Positions 1 to 7,686 of a DNA stretch of 64,000 bases are shown piece by piece. Made by a program: the position numbers and the translations under genes. Position 1 is the stretch's first letter; each line of letters begins with the position of its first letter. Under the pieces are notes generated by a model. It was not told where the DNA came from. It saw nothing but the letters and a program-made list of their open reading frames with translations, and made no database searches. This DNA comes from Clostridiales bacterium (lineage in GTDB: Bacteria; Bacillota; Clostridia; Christensenellales; Aristaeellaceae): positions 1 through 64,000 of the forward strand of contig SFNY01000021.1 in the NCBI GenBank assembly GCA_004554085.1, given 5' to 3'.

Positions 1-1
1 G

Positions 2-943
2 GACTTCCGCGAGCTGGTGAAGGATCTGGCCAGCGTGTTCAAGATGCGCATCGAGCTGCGCCAGATCGGCGTGCGCGACGAGGCGAAGATGCTGGGCGGA
101 CTGGGCTCCTGCGGGCGGCCCATCTGCTGCGGCGCGTTTCTGGGCGACTTCCAGCCGGTGTCCATCAAGATGGCGAAGGAGCAGAACCTGTCGCTGAATC
201 CAACGAAGATTTCGGGCCTGTGCGGCAGGCTGATGTGCTGCCTGAAGTACGAGCAGGACACCTACGAGCAGACGCTCAAGCGCGTGCCCCGCGTGGGCAA
301 GGACATCGTGACCCCCGACGGCGTGGGCGTGATTACGGAGATCAACGCCATCCGGGAGCGCGTGAAGGTGCGCATCCGCGTGGGCGAGGACGACAGCTTT
401 GAGGTGCGCGAGTATTCCATGGACGAGGTGCGTAAGCCCGGCCCGGACGACGCGCCGGCGATCCGGGAGATGCCCAAGCCCCAGGAGCGCAAGCCCCAGG
501 GCAAGCGCACGCCCATCCCGGAGCAGCGCGAGGAGACCGAGGAGGAGCCGAAGAAGAAGCGCTATCCCCACCAGAAGGCCCCCAAGAACCTGTCCACCGA
601 CCAGTTCCTGGAGAAGCTGAAGGAGACCAGCGACGCGCCCGAGGCCGCAGAGGCCGAGGGGGAGGAGGTTCCGAAGGAGCACAAGCGCAGCCGCAGGCGC
701 GGCGGACGCGGCCGCAAGCGCGGCGAGGGCAAGGCCGAGGGCGCGGAGAAGCCGCAGGGCGAGGGCGTGGAGCAGGGCGGCGAGCAGCCGCGCGCGAAGC
801 AGCCCCGTCGGGAGAGCGAGGGCGCGCCAAAGGAGCAGCCGCGCGATCGCGCGCCGAAGCCGGAAGCAGCCGCAGAGTCAAGGCCCGCACCCCAGCCGAA
901 GCCCATCGGCGAACGTCCGTCCGAAAACAGCGGACAGGCGTAA
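2..943 (+). CDS. ricT: RicT/YaaT-type PSP1-domain protein (5' end outside window)
   Basis: This is the C-terminal part of a PSP1-domain protein like B. subtilis RicT (YaaT), which with RicA and RicF carries Fe-S clusters, helps RNase Y mature mRNAs and promotes Spo0A phosphorylation. The frame is already open at base 2, so the true start lies upstream. The family Cys clusters are visible: a GSCGRPICC motif near codon 40 and GLCGRLMCC near codon 75, followed by the conserved KYE. The PSP1 core ends near codon 150. About 150 further residues form a low-complexity, highly charged tail with an RRRGGRGRKRG block and Pro/Glu runs. B. subtilis RicT is about 275 residues and lacks such an extension, which could bind RNA. 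The family assignment is firm; the tail's role is inference. Confidence 0.9.
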   Translation, partial: DFRELVKDLASVFKMRIELRQIGVRDEAKMLGGLGSCGRPICCGAFLGDFQPVSIKMAKEQNLSLNPTKISGLCGRLMCCLKYEQDTYEQTLKRVPRVGKDIVTPDGVGVITEINAIRERVKVRIRVGEDDSFEVREYSMDEVRKPGPDDAPAIREMPKPQERKPQGKRTPIPEQREETEEEPKKKRYPHQKAPKNLSTDQFLEKLKETSDAPEAAEAEGEEVPKEHKRSRRRGGRGRKRGEGKAEGAEKPQGEGVEQGGEQPRAKQPRRESEGAPKEQPRDRAPKPEAAAESRPAPQPKPIGERPSENSGQA

Positions 944-1014
944 ATCCGACCACAGAAAGGCCCCTTTTGTAAACGGAATCAGAAAATTCTCCCCGGAAAA
1001 AATCAGAAAAAGGC

Positions 1015-1044
1015 TGTACAACCGGGGGTGCCTTGTGGTATAAT
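1015..1044 (+). promoter_or_regulatory. Sigma-A-type promoter of the zinc-ribbon gene
   Basis: A TGTACA -35-like hexamer (1015-1020) and a perfect TATAAT (1039-1044) are separated by 18 bp. It sits in the gap after ricT and leaves a leader of about 120 nt before the ATG at 1169. The -35 match is only moderate. Confidence 0.6.
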
Positions 1045-1168
1045 ACTTCTAGCCCCGATTAGAGAACTTCGATACCGTATCCCTCCGGTGGAATGCCTAC
1101 CGATGAGATTGGACTCGGCTCAAAGGAAACACGTCGAATGGGCACATACATTTAGGAGGGTATTTTCC

Positions 1169-1462
1169 ATGTTCGAAGACAAGACTTTGGTATGCCGTGA
1201 GTGCGGCGCAGAATTCGTTTTCACCGCTTCCGAGCAGCAGTTCTACGCGGATAAGGGCTTCCAGAACGAGCCCGGCCGTTGCCCGGCATGCCGTGCGGCA
1301 CGTCGCGCCCAGAATGGCGGCGCAAACCGTGGCGAACGTCAGATGTACGATGTGATCTGCGATGGCTGTGGCCAGCCCACCCAGGTTCCTTTCCAGCCCC
1401 GCGGAGATCGTCCGGTCTACTGCCGCGCCTGCTTCGAGGCGAATCGTCAGAGCCGCTATTGA
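1169..1462 (+). CDS. Small zinc-ribbon protein (two CxxC pairs per half)
   Basis: A 97-residue protein with two zinc-ribbon-like halves. The N-terminal half has CREC and, about 30 residues on, CPAC. The C-terminal half has CDGC, then VPFQP, RPVYC and CRAC. This matches the probable zinc-ribbon family common in Clostridia and Chloroflexi; no function is established, though DNA or RNA binding is plausible. The ATG at 1169 is chosen because TTTAGGAGGG precedes it by about 8 bp; an in-frame start at 1028 would lie upstream of the -10 and lacks a ribosome site. The gene is monocistronic, with its own promoter and a strong terminator. Confidence 0.82.
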   Translation: MFEDKTLVCRECGAEFVFTASEQQFYADKGFQNEPGRCPACRAARRAQNGGANRGERQMYDVICDGCGQPTQVPFQPRGDRPVYCRACFEANRQSRY

Positions 1463-1480
1463 TTCGCATGGTGATGAAAA

Positions 1481-1512
1481 GCCCTCCGGGACGCGTCCCG
1501 GAGGGCTTTCTT
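1481..1512 (+). terminator. Rho-independent terminator
   Basis: A perfect 11-bp stem (GCCCTCCGGGA at 1481-1491 with its complement at 1496-1506), a CGCG loop and a following TTTCTT run. It lies 18 bp after the zinc-ribbon stop codon. Confidence 0.9.
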
Positions 1513-2060
1513 ATATCTTTGAACAGGAAATTATTTGAATGACGTGAAAGGAGATGAAAATTATGAAGAAACGACTTGCGTTCCTGTTGATCGCGGCCCT
1601 GCTGCTGAGCTGTCTGAGCGGCACGGCGCTGGCGTTGGATGTGGGTGATGAGTGTCCATATTGCCAAATAGGTACTCTATCAAGTACCGTAACCTTTGCT
1701 TACAATTGGGGTCATAGGATCTACGCGAAATGCTCGAATTATCAATGCGGAATGGATGTATTGATAAATCAAGAGAATCATGATCTTACTGGTTTGACGT
1801 GCTGGCAAGGCAAAAAATGCCCGATCTGTAATTGGGATTATTTGAATCCTGACAATCACGATGACAGATGCACGCTGCAATGGATTACGACGGCGACCAC
1901 GCACAAGAAGGAGTGGAGCGCCTGCGGCAAGGTGGAGGTCGCGGAGGAGGCGCACAACTGGAGCAACGGTCAGTGCTTGGACTGCGACTATGTGTGCGAG
2001 CACGACTGGAGCGAAAAGAATGGCGTTTGCAAGATCTGCAAGCTGCCTTGTACGAATGTC

Positions 2061-2190
2061 CCCGAGGGCGCGACGTGCACAACGGCAGTGGAGTGTTCTG
2101 TCTGCAGAACCTCCCACACCAACCCGAACAAGCATGAGGACAGCTGCAAGCTGCAATGGATTTCAACGTCGGCGACCACGCACAAGCAGG
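2061..2190 (+). repeat. 130-bp direct repeat, copy 1 (period 259 bp)
   Basis: A 130-bp block, nearly identical to 2320-2449 with about three mismatches. It encodes the PEGATC...CRTSHTNPNKHEDSC module. The period of 259 bp is not a multiple of three, which accounts for the reading-frame change between copies. Confidence 0.9.
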
Positions 2191-2319
2191 CCTATTTCAG
2201 GAAAAGCTGAGGCGCACAGCTGGAGCAACGGCGTCTGTACGGTTTGCAACGAAAATTGTGAGCACATGGAATACGCGGCAGGCGTTTGCCTCAATTGTGG
2301 CTACCACTGCCCGAATGCC

Positions 2320-2449
2320 CCCGAGGGCGCAACGTGCACAACGGCAGCGCAGTGTTCTGTCTGCAGAACCTCCCACACCAACCCGAACAAGCATGAGGAC
2401 AGCTGCAAGCTGCAATGGATTTCAACGTCGGCGACCACGCACAAGCAGG
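2320..2449 (+). repeat. 130-bp direct repeat, copy 2
   Basis: Second copy of the 2061-2190 block, read in the next frame. Similarity ends at the CAGG just before each frame break, so the duplication boundary and the frameshift coincide. Confidence 0.9.
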
Positions 2450-2452
2450 AAT

Positions 2453-4411
2453 ATGTCCAACGCCACATGTTATGACTGTAACTATGTGTGTACCCACGGC
2501 GATGGAAAGAATGAAAAGATATGGGTATCGGTAGGCTGTGATGTTCATTATCTGACATGGAGCTGCTGTCGCACGTACGTTGATGATAACCCGAAACCGC
2601 ACAGATGGGTTGACGGCAAGTGCGCCGATTGTAACGAGCCGTGCTTTCACATTTGGGAGAACGGCGTTTGCGTCATATGTGAAATGAATTGCGCCCACGA
2701 CTGGGCCGACGGCGTTTGCACAATCTGCGAATCCACCTGCGCCCACGACTGGGCCGACGGCGTTTGCACAATCTGCGAATCCACCTGCGCCCACGACTAC
2801 GATCCGGCCACTGGCGTCTGCCGCATATGCAAGCTTGCTTGCAGCCACGGCAAGACCGCTGTGGACGCCGCTGTGGCCGCGACCTGCACGGCTACGGGCC
2901 TGACCGAGGGTAAGCACTGCACGGTCTGCCAGAAGGTGATCGTTAAGCAGCAGACCGTGAATGCGAAGGGCCACGAGTTCAAAGTCTACACGTACAACGG
3001 CGACGCGAGCTGCACCGCAGATGGCACCGAGACGGCCAGGTGCGTGCGCTATGGAACGGGCGGCTGCAAGGAGACCCGCACGCGGACGGCTGTGGGCACG
3101 ATGAAGAAGCACAGCGAGGTCATCGACGCGGCAGTGGCTGCGACCTGCACGGAAACCGGCCTGACCGAAGGCAAGCACTGCTCTGTGTGTCAGACGGTTC
3201 TTGTGAAGCAGCAGACCGTGAATGCGAAGGGCCACGAGTTCGAAACCTACGTGTACAACGGCGACGCGAGCTGCACCGCAGATGGCACCGAGACGGCCAG
3301 GTGCGTGCGCTATGGAACGGGCGGCTGCAAGGAGACCCGCACGCGGATGGCTGTGGGCACGATGAAGAAGCACAGCGAGGTCATCGACGCTGCGGTCGCG
3401 CCGACCTGCACGGCAACGGGCCTGACCCAGGGCAAGCACTGCGCGGTGTGCAAGGCGGTACTGGTGAAGCAGAGCGTGGTTCCCGCGAAGGGCCACAGCG
3501 AGGTCATCGACGCGGCGGTCGCGCCGACCTGCACGGAGACGGGCCTCACCGAGGGCAAGCACTGCGCGGTGTGCAAGGCAGTTCTTGTGAAGCAGCAGCT
3601 TGTGCCTGCGAAGGGTCACAGCGAGGTCGTCGACGCGGCGGTCGCGCCGACCTGCACGGAAACGGGCCTCACCGAGGGCAAGCACTGCGCGGTGTGCAAT
3701 GTGGTTCTGCTGAAGCAGGAGATCGTGCCCGTGCTGGGACATGAGTACAGCGCCCAAAAGACGCTGCCAAGCTGCGTGAAGGGCGGCTACACGACCTATA
3801 CCTGCTCCCGCTGCGCCGACAGCTATGTGGCGGATCGAATCGCGAAGCTGGGACACCAGTACGGCGAGTGGACGCCCAATGGCGACGGCACGAGCAGCGC
3901 GACCTGTCTGCGCGAGGGCTGCGGCTATGTCGGCAAGACCCGCTGCGAATTGGAGCGCGCATCCCTGAGTGTGGGCAAGGGCAAGGGTGCACGTACACTC
4001 TGGATCGCTCCCGTCACCGGTGAGCTGAACGATGGCTCCCGTCTGGAGCTGGTGAAAGAGACCGTGGCGCTTGCCGTCGCGGGTGTGCTTCCCGAGGGCA
4101 ACCTGGTGCTGCGCAAGGGCGAACTCAAGAACGGCGAAATGCTGATGAGCCTGTGCTTTGAGAATGACGGACAGATGCTCATCCTCGAGGGCGAGCTGCA
4201 ATTCAGCCTGCCCGCCGAGCTGCTGGAGGGCTATGTGCTGCTGCTCCAGGGCGAAAAGGGCGAGGAGACTGAGCTGCCCTTCACCGTGGAGGACGGCATG
4301 GCCAGCTTCACGCTGGAATTTGTGAAGGAAGGCGAGGAGCCGGACGTTGCGTCGGAAACTGCACAGGTGGTTGGGCGCTTCGCGCTGATTCGCCTCGTTC
4401 CCGTAGAATAA
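2453..4411 (+). CDS. Cys-rich repeat protein, long C-terminal reading frame
   Basis: The third and longest frame of the broken secreted protein, open for 652 codons from an ATG at 2453 that has only a weak upstream CAGGA. It begins with CxxC modules (CYDC, CADC, CVIC), then two exact 16-residue CAHDWADGVCTICEST units. Two 87-residue modules containing TCTxTGLTEGKHC and CVRYGTGGC follow, in an exact in-frame 261-bp period. Then come three shorter modules ending in PAKGHSEV. The last 150 residues are beta-rich without repeats. Such TGLTEGKHC modules occur in secreted clostridial proteins of unknown role. Without the N-terminal signal peptide this frame alone would not be exported, so it is probably functional only if the frames are joined. 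Confidence 0.6.
   Translation: MSNATCYDCNYVCTHGDGKNEKIWVSVGCDVHYLTWSCCRTYVDDNPKPHRWVDGKCADCNEPCFHIWENGVCVICEMNCAHDWADGVCTICESTCAHDWADGVCTICESTCAHDYDPATGVCRICKLACSHGKTAVDAAVAATCTATGLTEGKHCTVCQKVIVKQQTVNAKGHEFKVYTYNGDASCTADGTETARCVRYGTGGCKETRTRTAVGTMKKHSEVIDAAVAATCTETGLTEGKHCSVCQTVLVKQQTVNAKGHEFETYVYNGDASCTADGTETARCVRYGTGGCKETRTRMAVGTMKKHSEVIDAAVAPTCTATGLTQGKHCAVCKAVLVKQSVVPAKGHSEVIDAAVAPTCTETGLTEGKHCAVCKAVLVKQQLVPAKGHSEVVDAAVAPTCTETGLTEGKHCAVCNVVLLKQEIVPVLGHEYSAQKTLPSCVKGGYTTYTCSRCADSYVADRIAKLGHQYGEWTPNGDGTSSATCLREGCGYVGKTRCELERASLSVGKGKGARTLWIAPVTGELNDGSRLELVKETVALAVAGVLPEGNLVLRKGELKNGEMLMSLCFENDGQMLILEGELQFSLPAELLEGYVLLLQGEKGEETELPFTVEDGMASFTLEFVKEGEEPDVASETAQVVGRFALIRLVPVE
2690..2798 (+). 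repeat. 48-bp tandem repeat (two full copies)
   Basis: Two identical 48-bp units at 2690-2737 and 2738-2785, with the first bases of a third, encoding CAHDWADGVCTICEST. In frame, each unit carries one CxxC pair. Confidence 0.9.
2851..3735 (+). repeat. TGLTEGKHC modules (261-bp and about 123-bp units)
   Basis: Two long modules with a 261-bp period (compare AAGCAGCAGACCGTG at 2945 and 3206) and three shorter ones of about 123 bp. All share the DAAVAxTCTxTGLTxGKHC core. Their DNA is nearly identical, so recent amplification is likely. Confidence 0.85.
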
Positions 4412-4420
4412 ACAAACAGG

Positions 4421-4466
4421 GCGGCTGTCTCAAAACAGAGTGAATGCTTTGAGACAGCCGCTCTTA
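4421..4466 (+). terminator. Terminator after the Cys-rich repeat gene
   Basis: A perfect 14-bp stem (GCGGCTGTCTCAAA at 4421-4434 with 4448-4461) with a 13-nt loop and a short TCTTAT tail, 10 bp after the stop codon. Confidence 0.8.
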
Positions 4467-4470
4467 TCTC

Positions 4471-4500
4471 CGTAGGTCGGGATGCCCTCATCCCGCAGCA
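4471..4500. repeat. REP-like palindrome, copy A
   Basis: CGTAGG-T followed by the stem CGGGATG/CATCCCG around CCCT (4478-4495). The design matches the element at 16518-16546 (GTAGG, a G/C palindrome containing TGCC-TTCA, then GCA). It is in a 3' intergenic gap, where dispersed palindromes usually lie. Confidence 0.55.
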
Positions 4501-4509
4501 AAGCAATCA

Positions 4510-4537
4510 ATCCCGGCAGGCTCTTTCCTGCCGGGAT
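4510..4537 (-). terminator. Hairpin between convergent genes
   Basis: A perfect 11-bp stem (ATCCCGGCAGG with CCTGCCGGGAT, loop CTCTTT) downstream of the minus-strand ttcA-like gene. A second hairpin, GGGAGACGG/CCGTCTCCC, directly follows the stop (4552-4580). The U-tracts are weak, so termination strength is uncertain. Confidence 0.5.
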
Positions 4538-4582
4538 TTCCCATAAGCTAAGGGAGACGGCGCAGATCGAACCGTCTCCCTT

Positions 4583-5413
4583 TCAATCCTCGAATTCCTC
4601 CAGCAGCGTGTGCATTTCGCCGCCCTGCTTCCAACCGTTCAGATTGTCCAGCATGGCGTTGTGGGCGCTGCGGAAGATGTTCCGGCTTGCGTCGGGGTTG
4701 ATCGCGTCCAGGCAGCGGATCAGCTCCTTCATCTCTAGGCGCTTGGAATCCGCGCTGCAGTCCGCGCGAAGCTCCGCATTGCGCGTGGTGCGGCAGGCGC
4801 AGGCCAGAAAGCGCAGGCCGAAGTGCTCCCGCCAGGTGATGATCTCCGCCTCGCGCAGCTTGTACAGCGGGCGGATCAGTTCGATTCCCTCCACGCTCTC
4901 GCTCCTGAGCCGGGGTCGCATGCCCCGCAGCTGTCCGGCGTAGAGCATGCTCATCATCAGCGTCTCCACCGCATCGTCGAAGTGGTGGCCCAGCGCGATC
5001 TTGTTGCAGCCGAGCTGCTGCGCCTTGCGGTAGAGGTAACCCCGGCGCATCTTCGCGCACATGAAGCAGGGGTTGCAGTCCATTTCGTCGATTGCGGCGA
5101 AAATATCTGTTTCAAAGAATTCCAGCGGGATGCCCAGCAGGCGGGCGTTGTTCTCGATCTGCGCGCGGTTCTCCGGGGCATAGCCGGGATCCATGCAGAT
5201 GAATGTTAGTTCAAAGGACAGCGGACTGTGGCGCTTCAGCTCCTGCATGCACTTGGCCAGCAGCATGGAGTCCTTGCCGCCGGAGATGCACACCGCGATG
5301 CGGTCGCCCTCCGAGACGAGCCGGTATTCCTTGACGGCGGACATGAAGGGCCGCCAGATGGTCTTGCGGAAGCAGCCTGTGATGGATTTTTCCACCTCGT
5401 GATCAAATTCCAT
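4583..5413 (-). CDS. TtcA-family tRNA 2-thiocytidine synthetase-like protein
   Basis: An ATP-PPase of 276 residues with the PP-loop SGGKDS near residue 45, a CxxC pair (CNPCFMC) near residue 120, GHHFDD, and a later CAC motif. That arrangement is typical of TtcA-type enzymes, which activate a tRNA base with ATP and use a 4Fe-4S cluster to insert sulfur; TtcA itself modifies C32. Other members of this superfamily act on other tRNA positions, so the exact target is inferred. The ATG at 5413 is preferred because AGGAGG lies 6 bp upstream. Its start overlaps the end of the MATE gene by 11 bp, implying translational coupling in a two-gene operon. Confidence 0.82.
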   Translation of the reverse strand: MEFDHEVEKSITGCFRKTIWRPFMSAVKEYRLVSEGDRIAVCISGGKDSMLLAKCMQELKRHSPLSFELTFICMDPGYAPENRAQIENNARLLGIPLEFFETDIFAAIDEMDCNPCFMCAKMRRGYLYRKAQQLGCNKIALGHHFDDAVETLMMSMLYAGQLRGMRPRLRSESVEGIELIRPLYKLREAEIITWREHFGLRFLACACRTTRNAELRADCSADSKRLEMKELIRCLDAINPDASRNIFRSAHNAMLDNLNGWKQGGEMHTLLEEFED

Positions 5414-6812
5414 GGGCAACCTCCTGAAGCTGGTTCATTTCGCGCTTGAGCGGGTTCCAGTTCCCGCGCAGATAGCGGGTGAGCAGCAGCGCACCCAGGA
5501 GCAGGTTGTGGGCGATCATGCAGCCCCAGGCCGCGGTCAGTCCGCCGCCAAAGAACCTGAGCGAAATGAACGTACCCAGAATGCGCACGCCCCACATGCC
5601 CAGCAGATTGAAGCAGAACGCGCTCTTCGTGTCGCCCACGCCCTGGAAGATGCCCTCCAGAATCACCGCCAGCCCGTAGACCGGCTCGGTGACGGCCACC
5701 ATGCGCAGCACCCGCGCGCCCAGATCGATGACCGCCGCGTCCGGTGTAAACAGGCCCATCAGCATCCGGGCGCTCAGGAACAGCGTGCCGCCGGAGAGGG
5801 CCATCAGCAGTACCTCCAGCGCGATCATCATCCGGCACAGGCGCTTCATGCGCTGGGGCTCCCGCGCACCGTAGCAGTTGCCGGAGAGGGTGGCCGCAGC
5901 GGTCTGCATGCCGTAGCCGGGGATGTAGAAGGCCGATTCGGCGGTGTTGGCAATGGAATGGGCCGCGATGGCGGTGGTGCCCAGGCCGTTGATCATCGAG
6001 GCGAAGGCCACGTAGCCGAAGGAGGTGCCGAAGCGCTGCAACGCGCAGGGCAGGGCCACCTTCAGACAGGGGCGCAGGATTTTGCCGTCCGGTCGCAGAG
6101 AAGTGCCCTTGGGCGAGATCAGCGGATGCCGCCACAGCACGGCAGCCATGCCGATTCCGCCGAAGGTGAACGCAATCGCGCTGGCAAGCGCCGCGCCGGT
6201 CACGCCCAGACCCGCGCCGGGCATGGTGAAGGTCAGGCTGAACAGCTGCACGGGCCTCGACGGATAGATCAGCAGGTAGTTCAGCACGATGTTGATGAGG
6301 TTCACCATCAGATTCACCCGCAGCGGCGCGCGGGTGTCCCCGGCGGCGCGCAGACAGGTGCCGTAGACGATGTTCACCGCCCGGAACAGCATCGGCGCGT
6401 ACAGAATGAAGAAGTAGCGGGATGCGTCTGCAGCGATGTCCTCTCCGGCGTTCATCCACAGGGGGATGCGCCCGCTCAGCGTCAGCGCAAGACAAGTGAA
6501 CAGCGCGCCCACCACCAGCGCGGCCAGCGTCGCCTGACCGCTGGCGCGACGGGCGTTGTCCGGCCTGCGCGCGCCCAGCTCCTTGGAGATGTAGGCGAGA
6601 AAGCCGATGCTCAGCGCCGAGGTGGAGCTGTTGATGAGCCAGTTGATGGTGGCGGTGCAGCCCACGGCGGCGGTGGCGTGGGGGCCGATCCGACCGACCA
6701 TGGCCGAGTCCACGTACTGCACGATGGTTTGAAGAATCTGTTCGAGCACGGTGGGCCACGCCAGCAGCACGATGGTCTTCAGCGCGGCGCGGCGGGAAAA
6801 TTCGTTTTGCAT
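5403..6812 (-). CDS. MATE-family efflux transporter
   Basis: A 469-residue, strongly hydrophobic protein with about 12 membrane helices arranged as two MATE halves. The N-terminal half opens with LAWPTVLEQILQTIVQYVDSAMVG, written here only as the family's position-conserved pattern of Pro, Gln and VDSAMVG. MATE carriers export drugs or metabolites using Na+ or H+ gradients; the substrate cannot be predicted. The ATG at 6812 follows AGGAG by 4 bp; longer versions lack a ribosome site. The gene precedes and overlaps the ttcA-like gene. Confidence 0.88.
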   Translation of the reverse strand: MQNEFSRRAALKTIVLLAWPTVLEQILQTIVQYVDSAMVGRIGPHATAAVGCTATINWLINSSTSALSIGFLAYISKELGARRPDNARRASGQATLAALVVGALFTCLALTLSGRIPLWMNAGEDIAADASRYFFILYAPMLFRAVNIVYGTCLRAAGDTRAPLRVNLMVNLINIVLNYLLIYPSRPVQLFSLTFTMPGAGLGVTGAALASAIAFTFGGIGMAAVLWRHPLISPKGTSLRPDGKILRPCLKVALPCALQRFGTSFGYVAFASMINGLGTTAIAAHSIANTAESAFYIPGYGMQTAAATLSGNCYGAREPQRMKRLCRMMIALEVLLMALSGGTLFLSARMLMGLFTPDAAVIDLGARVLRMVAVTEPVYGLAVILEGIFQGVGDTKSAFCFNLLGMWGVRILGTFISLRFFGGGLTAAWGCMIAHNLLLGALLLTRYLRGNWNPLKREMNQLQEVAHGI

Positions 6813-6976
6813 GAAGCTCCTCTGTATGTCGGTACATTGTCCGGATTCAACGCACATTATAACACGATTCCGGGGCCGCATTCAAGCCTGAAGATGCGCG
6901 GCTGTGCAAAACCTGTGTGTGGTGTCACATGGATGCATATGTGGCTTCACCTGCCAGAAAGCACCAGCCCCCAATT

Positions 6977-7005
6977 GCATATTTTGTCTTTCGATGCGAA
7001 CAATA
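6977..7005 (+). promoter_or_regulatory. Possible sigma-G promoter of spoVT
   Basis: GCATA (6977-6981) fits the sigma-G -35 consensus GHATR. After 17 bp, AACAATA (6999-7005) matches five of seven positions of CATWMTA. B. subtilis spoVT is sigma-G dependent, so this is biologically sensible, but the -10 is imperfect. Confidence 0.4.
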
Positions 7006-7055
7006 GGAAGGCCTGACAAAATCCAGGCGTCAGTTGAGATTAAGGAGAGATCCAT

Positions 7056-7610
7056 ATGAGAGCAACAGGCATCGTCCGCAGAATCGACGAGCTCGGGCGC
7101 GTCGTCATCCCCAAGGAAATTCGACGAACTCTGCGCATTCGCGAGGGCGACCCGCTGGAAATATTTACCGATCACGACGGCGAGGTGGTTCTGAAGAAGT
7201 ATTCCCCAATCGGCGAGATCGCAACCATCGCCAAGGACTACACCGATTCCCTCTACCGCACGCTGGGTCACATCGCGCTCATCAGCGACCGGGACGCGGT
7301 GGTGTCGGCCTCGGGCGCGAACAAGCGGGAGTATATTGAAAAGGCGCTCAGTCCCGAAGTGGATCAGATCCTTCAATCCCGCCAGCTGCAAATGCTGAAC
7401 CTGTCCTCCGGCGCGCGGATGATTCCCGTGACCAACGACGATCACGCCGACGCCTACTCCGCGCAGATCGTTGCGCCGATCCTCGCGGACGGCGAGATCA
7501 TCGGCAGCCTGATTCTGCTCAGCCGGGAGTCCGGCACGCAGATGAGCGACGTGGATCAGAAGGTGGCGGAGACCACCGCCAGCATCGTGGGGCGGCAGAT
7601 GGAACAGTAG
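7056..7610 (+). CDS. spoVT: Stage V sporulation protein T (AbrB-family regulator)
   Basis: A 184-residue protein with the N-terminal AbrB swapped-hairpin domain (MRATGIVRRIDELGRVVIP, then LRIREGDPLEI) and a C-terminal GAF-like domain. The N-terminus is almost identical in pattern to B. subtilis SpoVT, which tunes sigma-G genes in the forespore and affects spore coat quality and germination. TAAGGAGAG lies about 8 bp before the ATG. The next gene is yabN and rqcP follows, reproducing the B. subtilis order spoVT-yabM-yabN-yabO apart from the missing yabM and the HU gene inserted between yabN and rqcP. Confidence 0.96.
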   Translation: MRATGIVRRIDELGRVVIPKEIRRTLRIREGDPLEIFTDHDGEVVLKKYSPIGEIATIAKDYTDSLYRTLGHIALISDRDAVVSASGANKREYIEKALSPEVDQILQSRQLQMLNLSSGARMIPVTNDDHADAYSAQIVAPILADGEIIGSLILLSRESGTQMSDVDQKVAETTASIVGRQMEQ

Positions 7611-7622
7611 TCCGCGCGTCCC

Positions 7623-7651
7623 TTGCAGCCGGGGCCGCTTTGTGGTAAAAT
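7623..7651 (+). promoter_or_regulatory. Sigma-A-type promoter of yabN
   Basis: TTGCAG (7623-7628), a 17-bp spacer and TAAAAT (7646-7651). It implies transcription from about 7658, a leader of roughly 30 nt, and expression independent of spoVT. Confidence 0.7.
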
Positions 7652-7686
7652 GTTCATATTGCTTCAATTTCCACGAACTGGATGTG

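Larger units (their letters stand above)
1563..4411 (+). pseudogene. Secreted Cys-rich repeat protein gene with two +1 frame breaks
   Basis: One long coding sequence is spread over three frames. The start at 1563 has AAAGGAG 9 bp upstream and a clear signal peptide (KKRLAFLLIAALLLSC, cleavage probably after TALA). The first frame runs to a stop at 2210, the second carries the homologous text to a stop at 2475, and the third is open to 4411. Both breaks fall at the same place in a repeated module, one base after the TAT codon following HKQ, near 2196 and 2456. Removing one base at each point would restore a continuous protein of CxxC-bearing modules. No LPxTG anchor is visible. I read it as a decayed or phase-shifted surface protein; assembly error within repeats or programmed shifting are alternatives. 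Confidence 0.7.

Noticed and set aside
2291..4201. 636-codon open frame antisense to the repeat gene
   Set aside because: It mirrors the repeated modules, has no signal peptide, family motif or ribosome site, and is an effect of high GC and repeats.
5412..7016. 534-codon frame antisense to the MATE gene
   Set aside because: Low-complexity His/Gln-rich text opposite clear transporter and TtcA coding; no start site.
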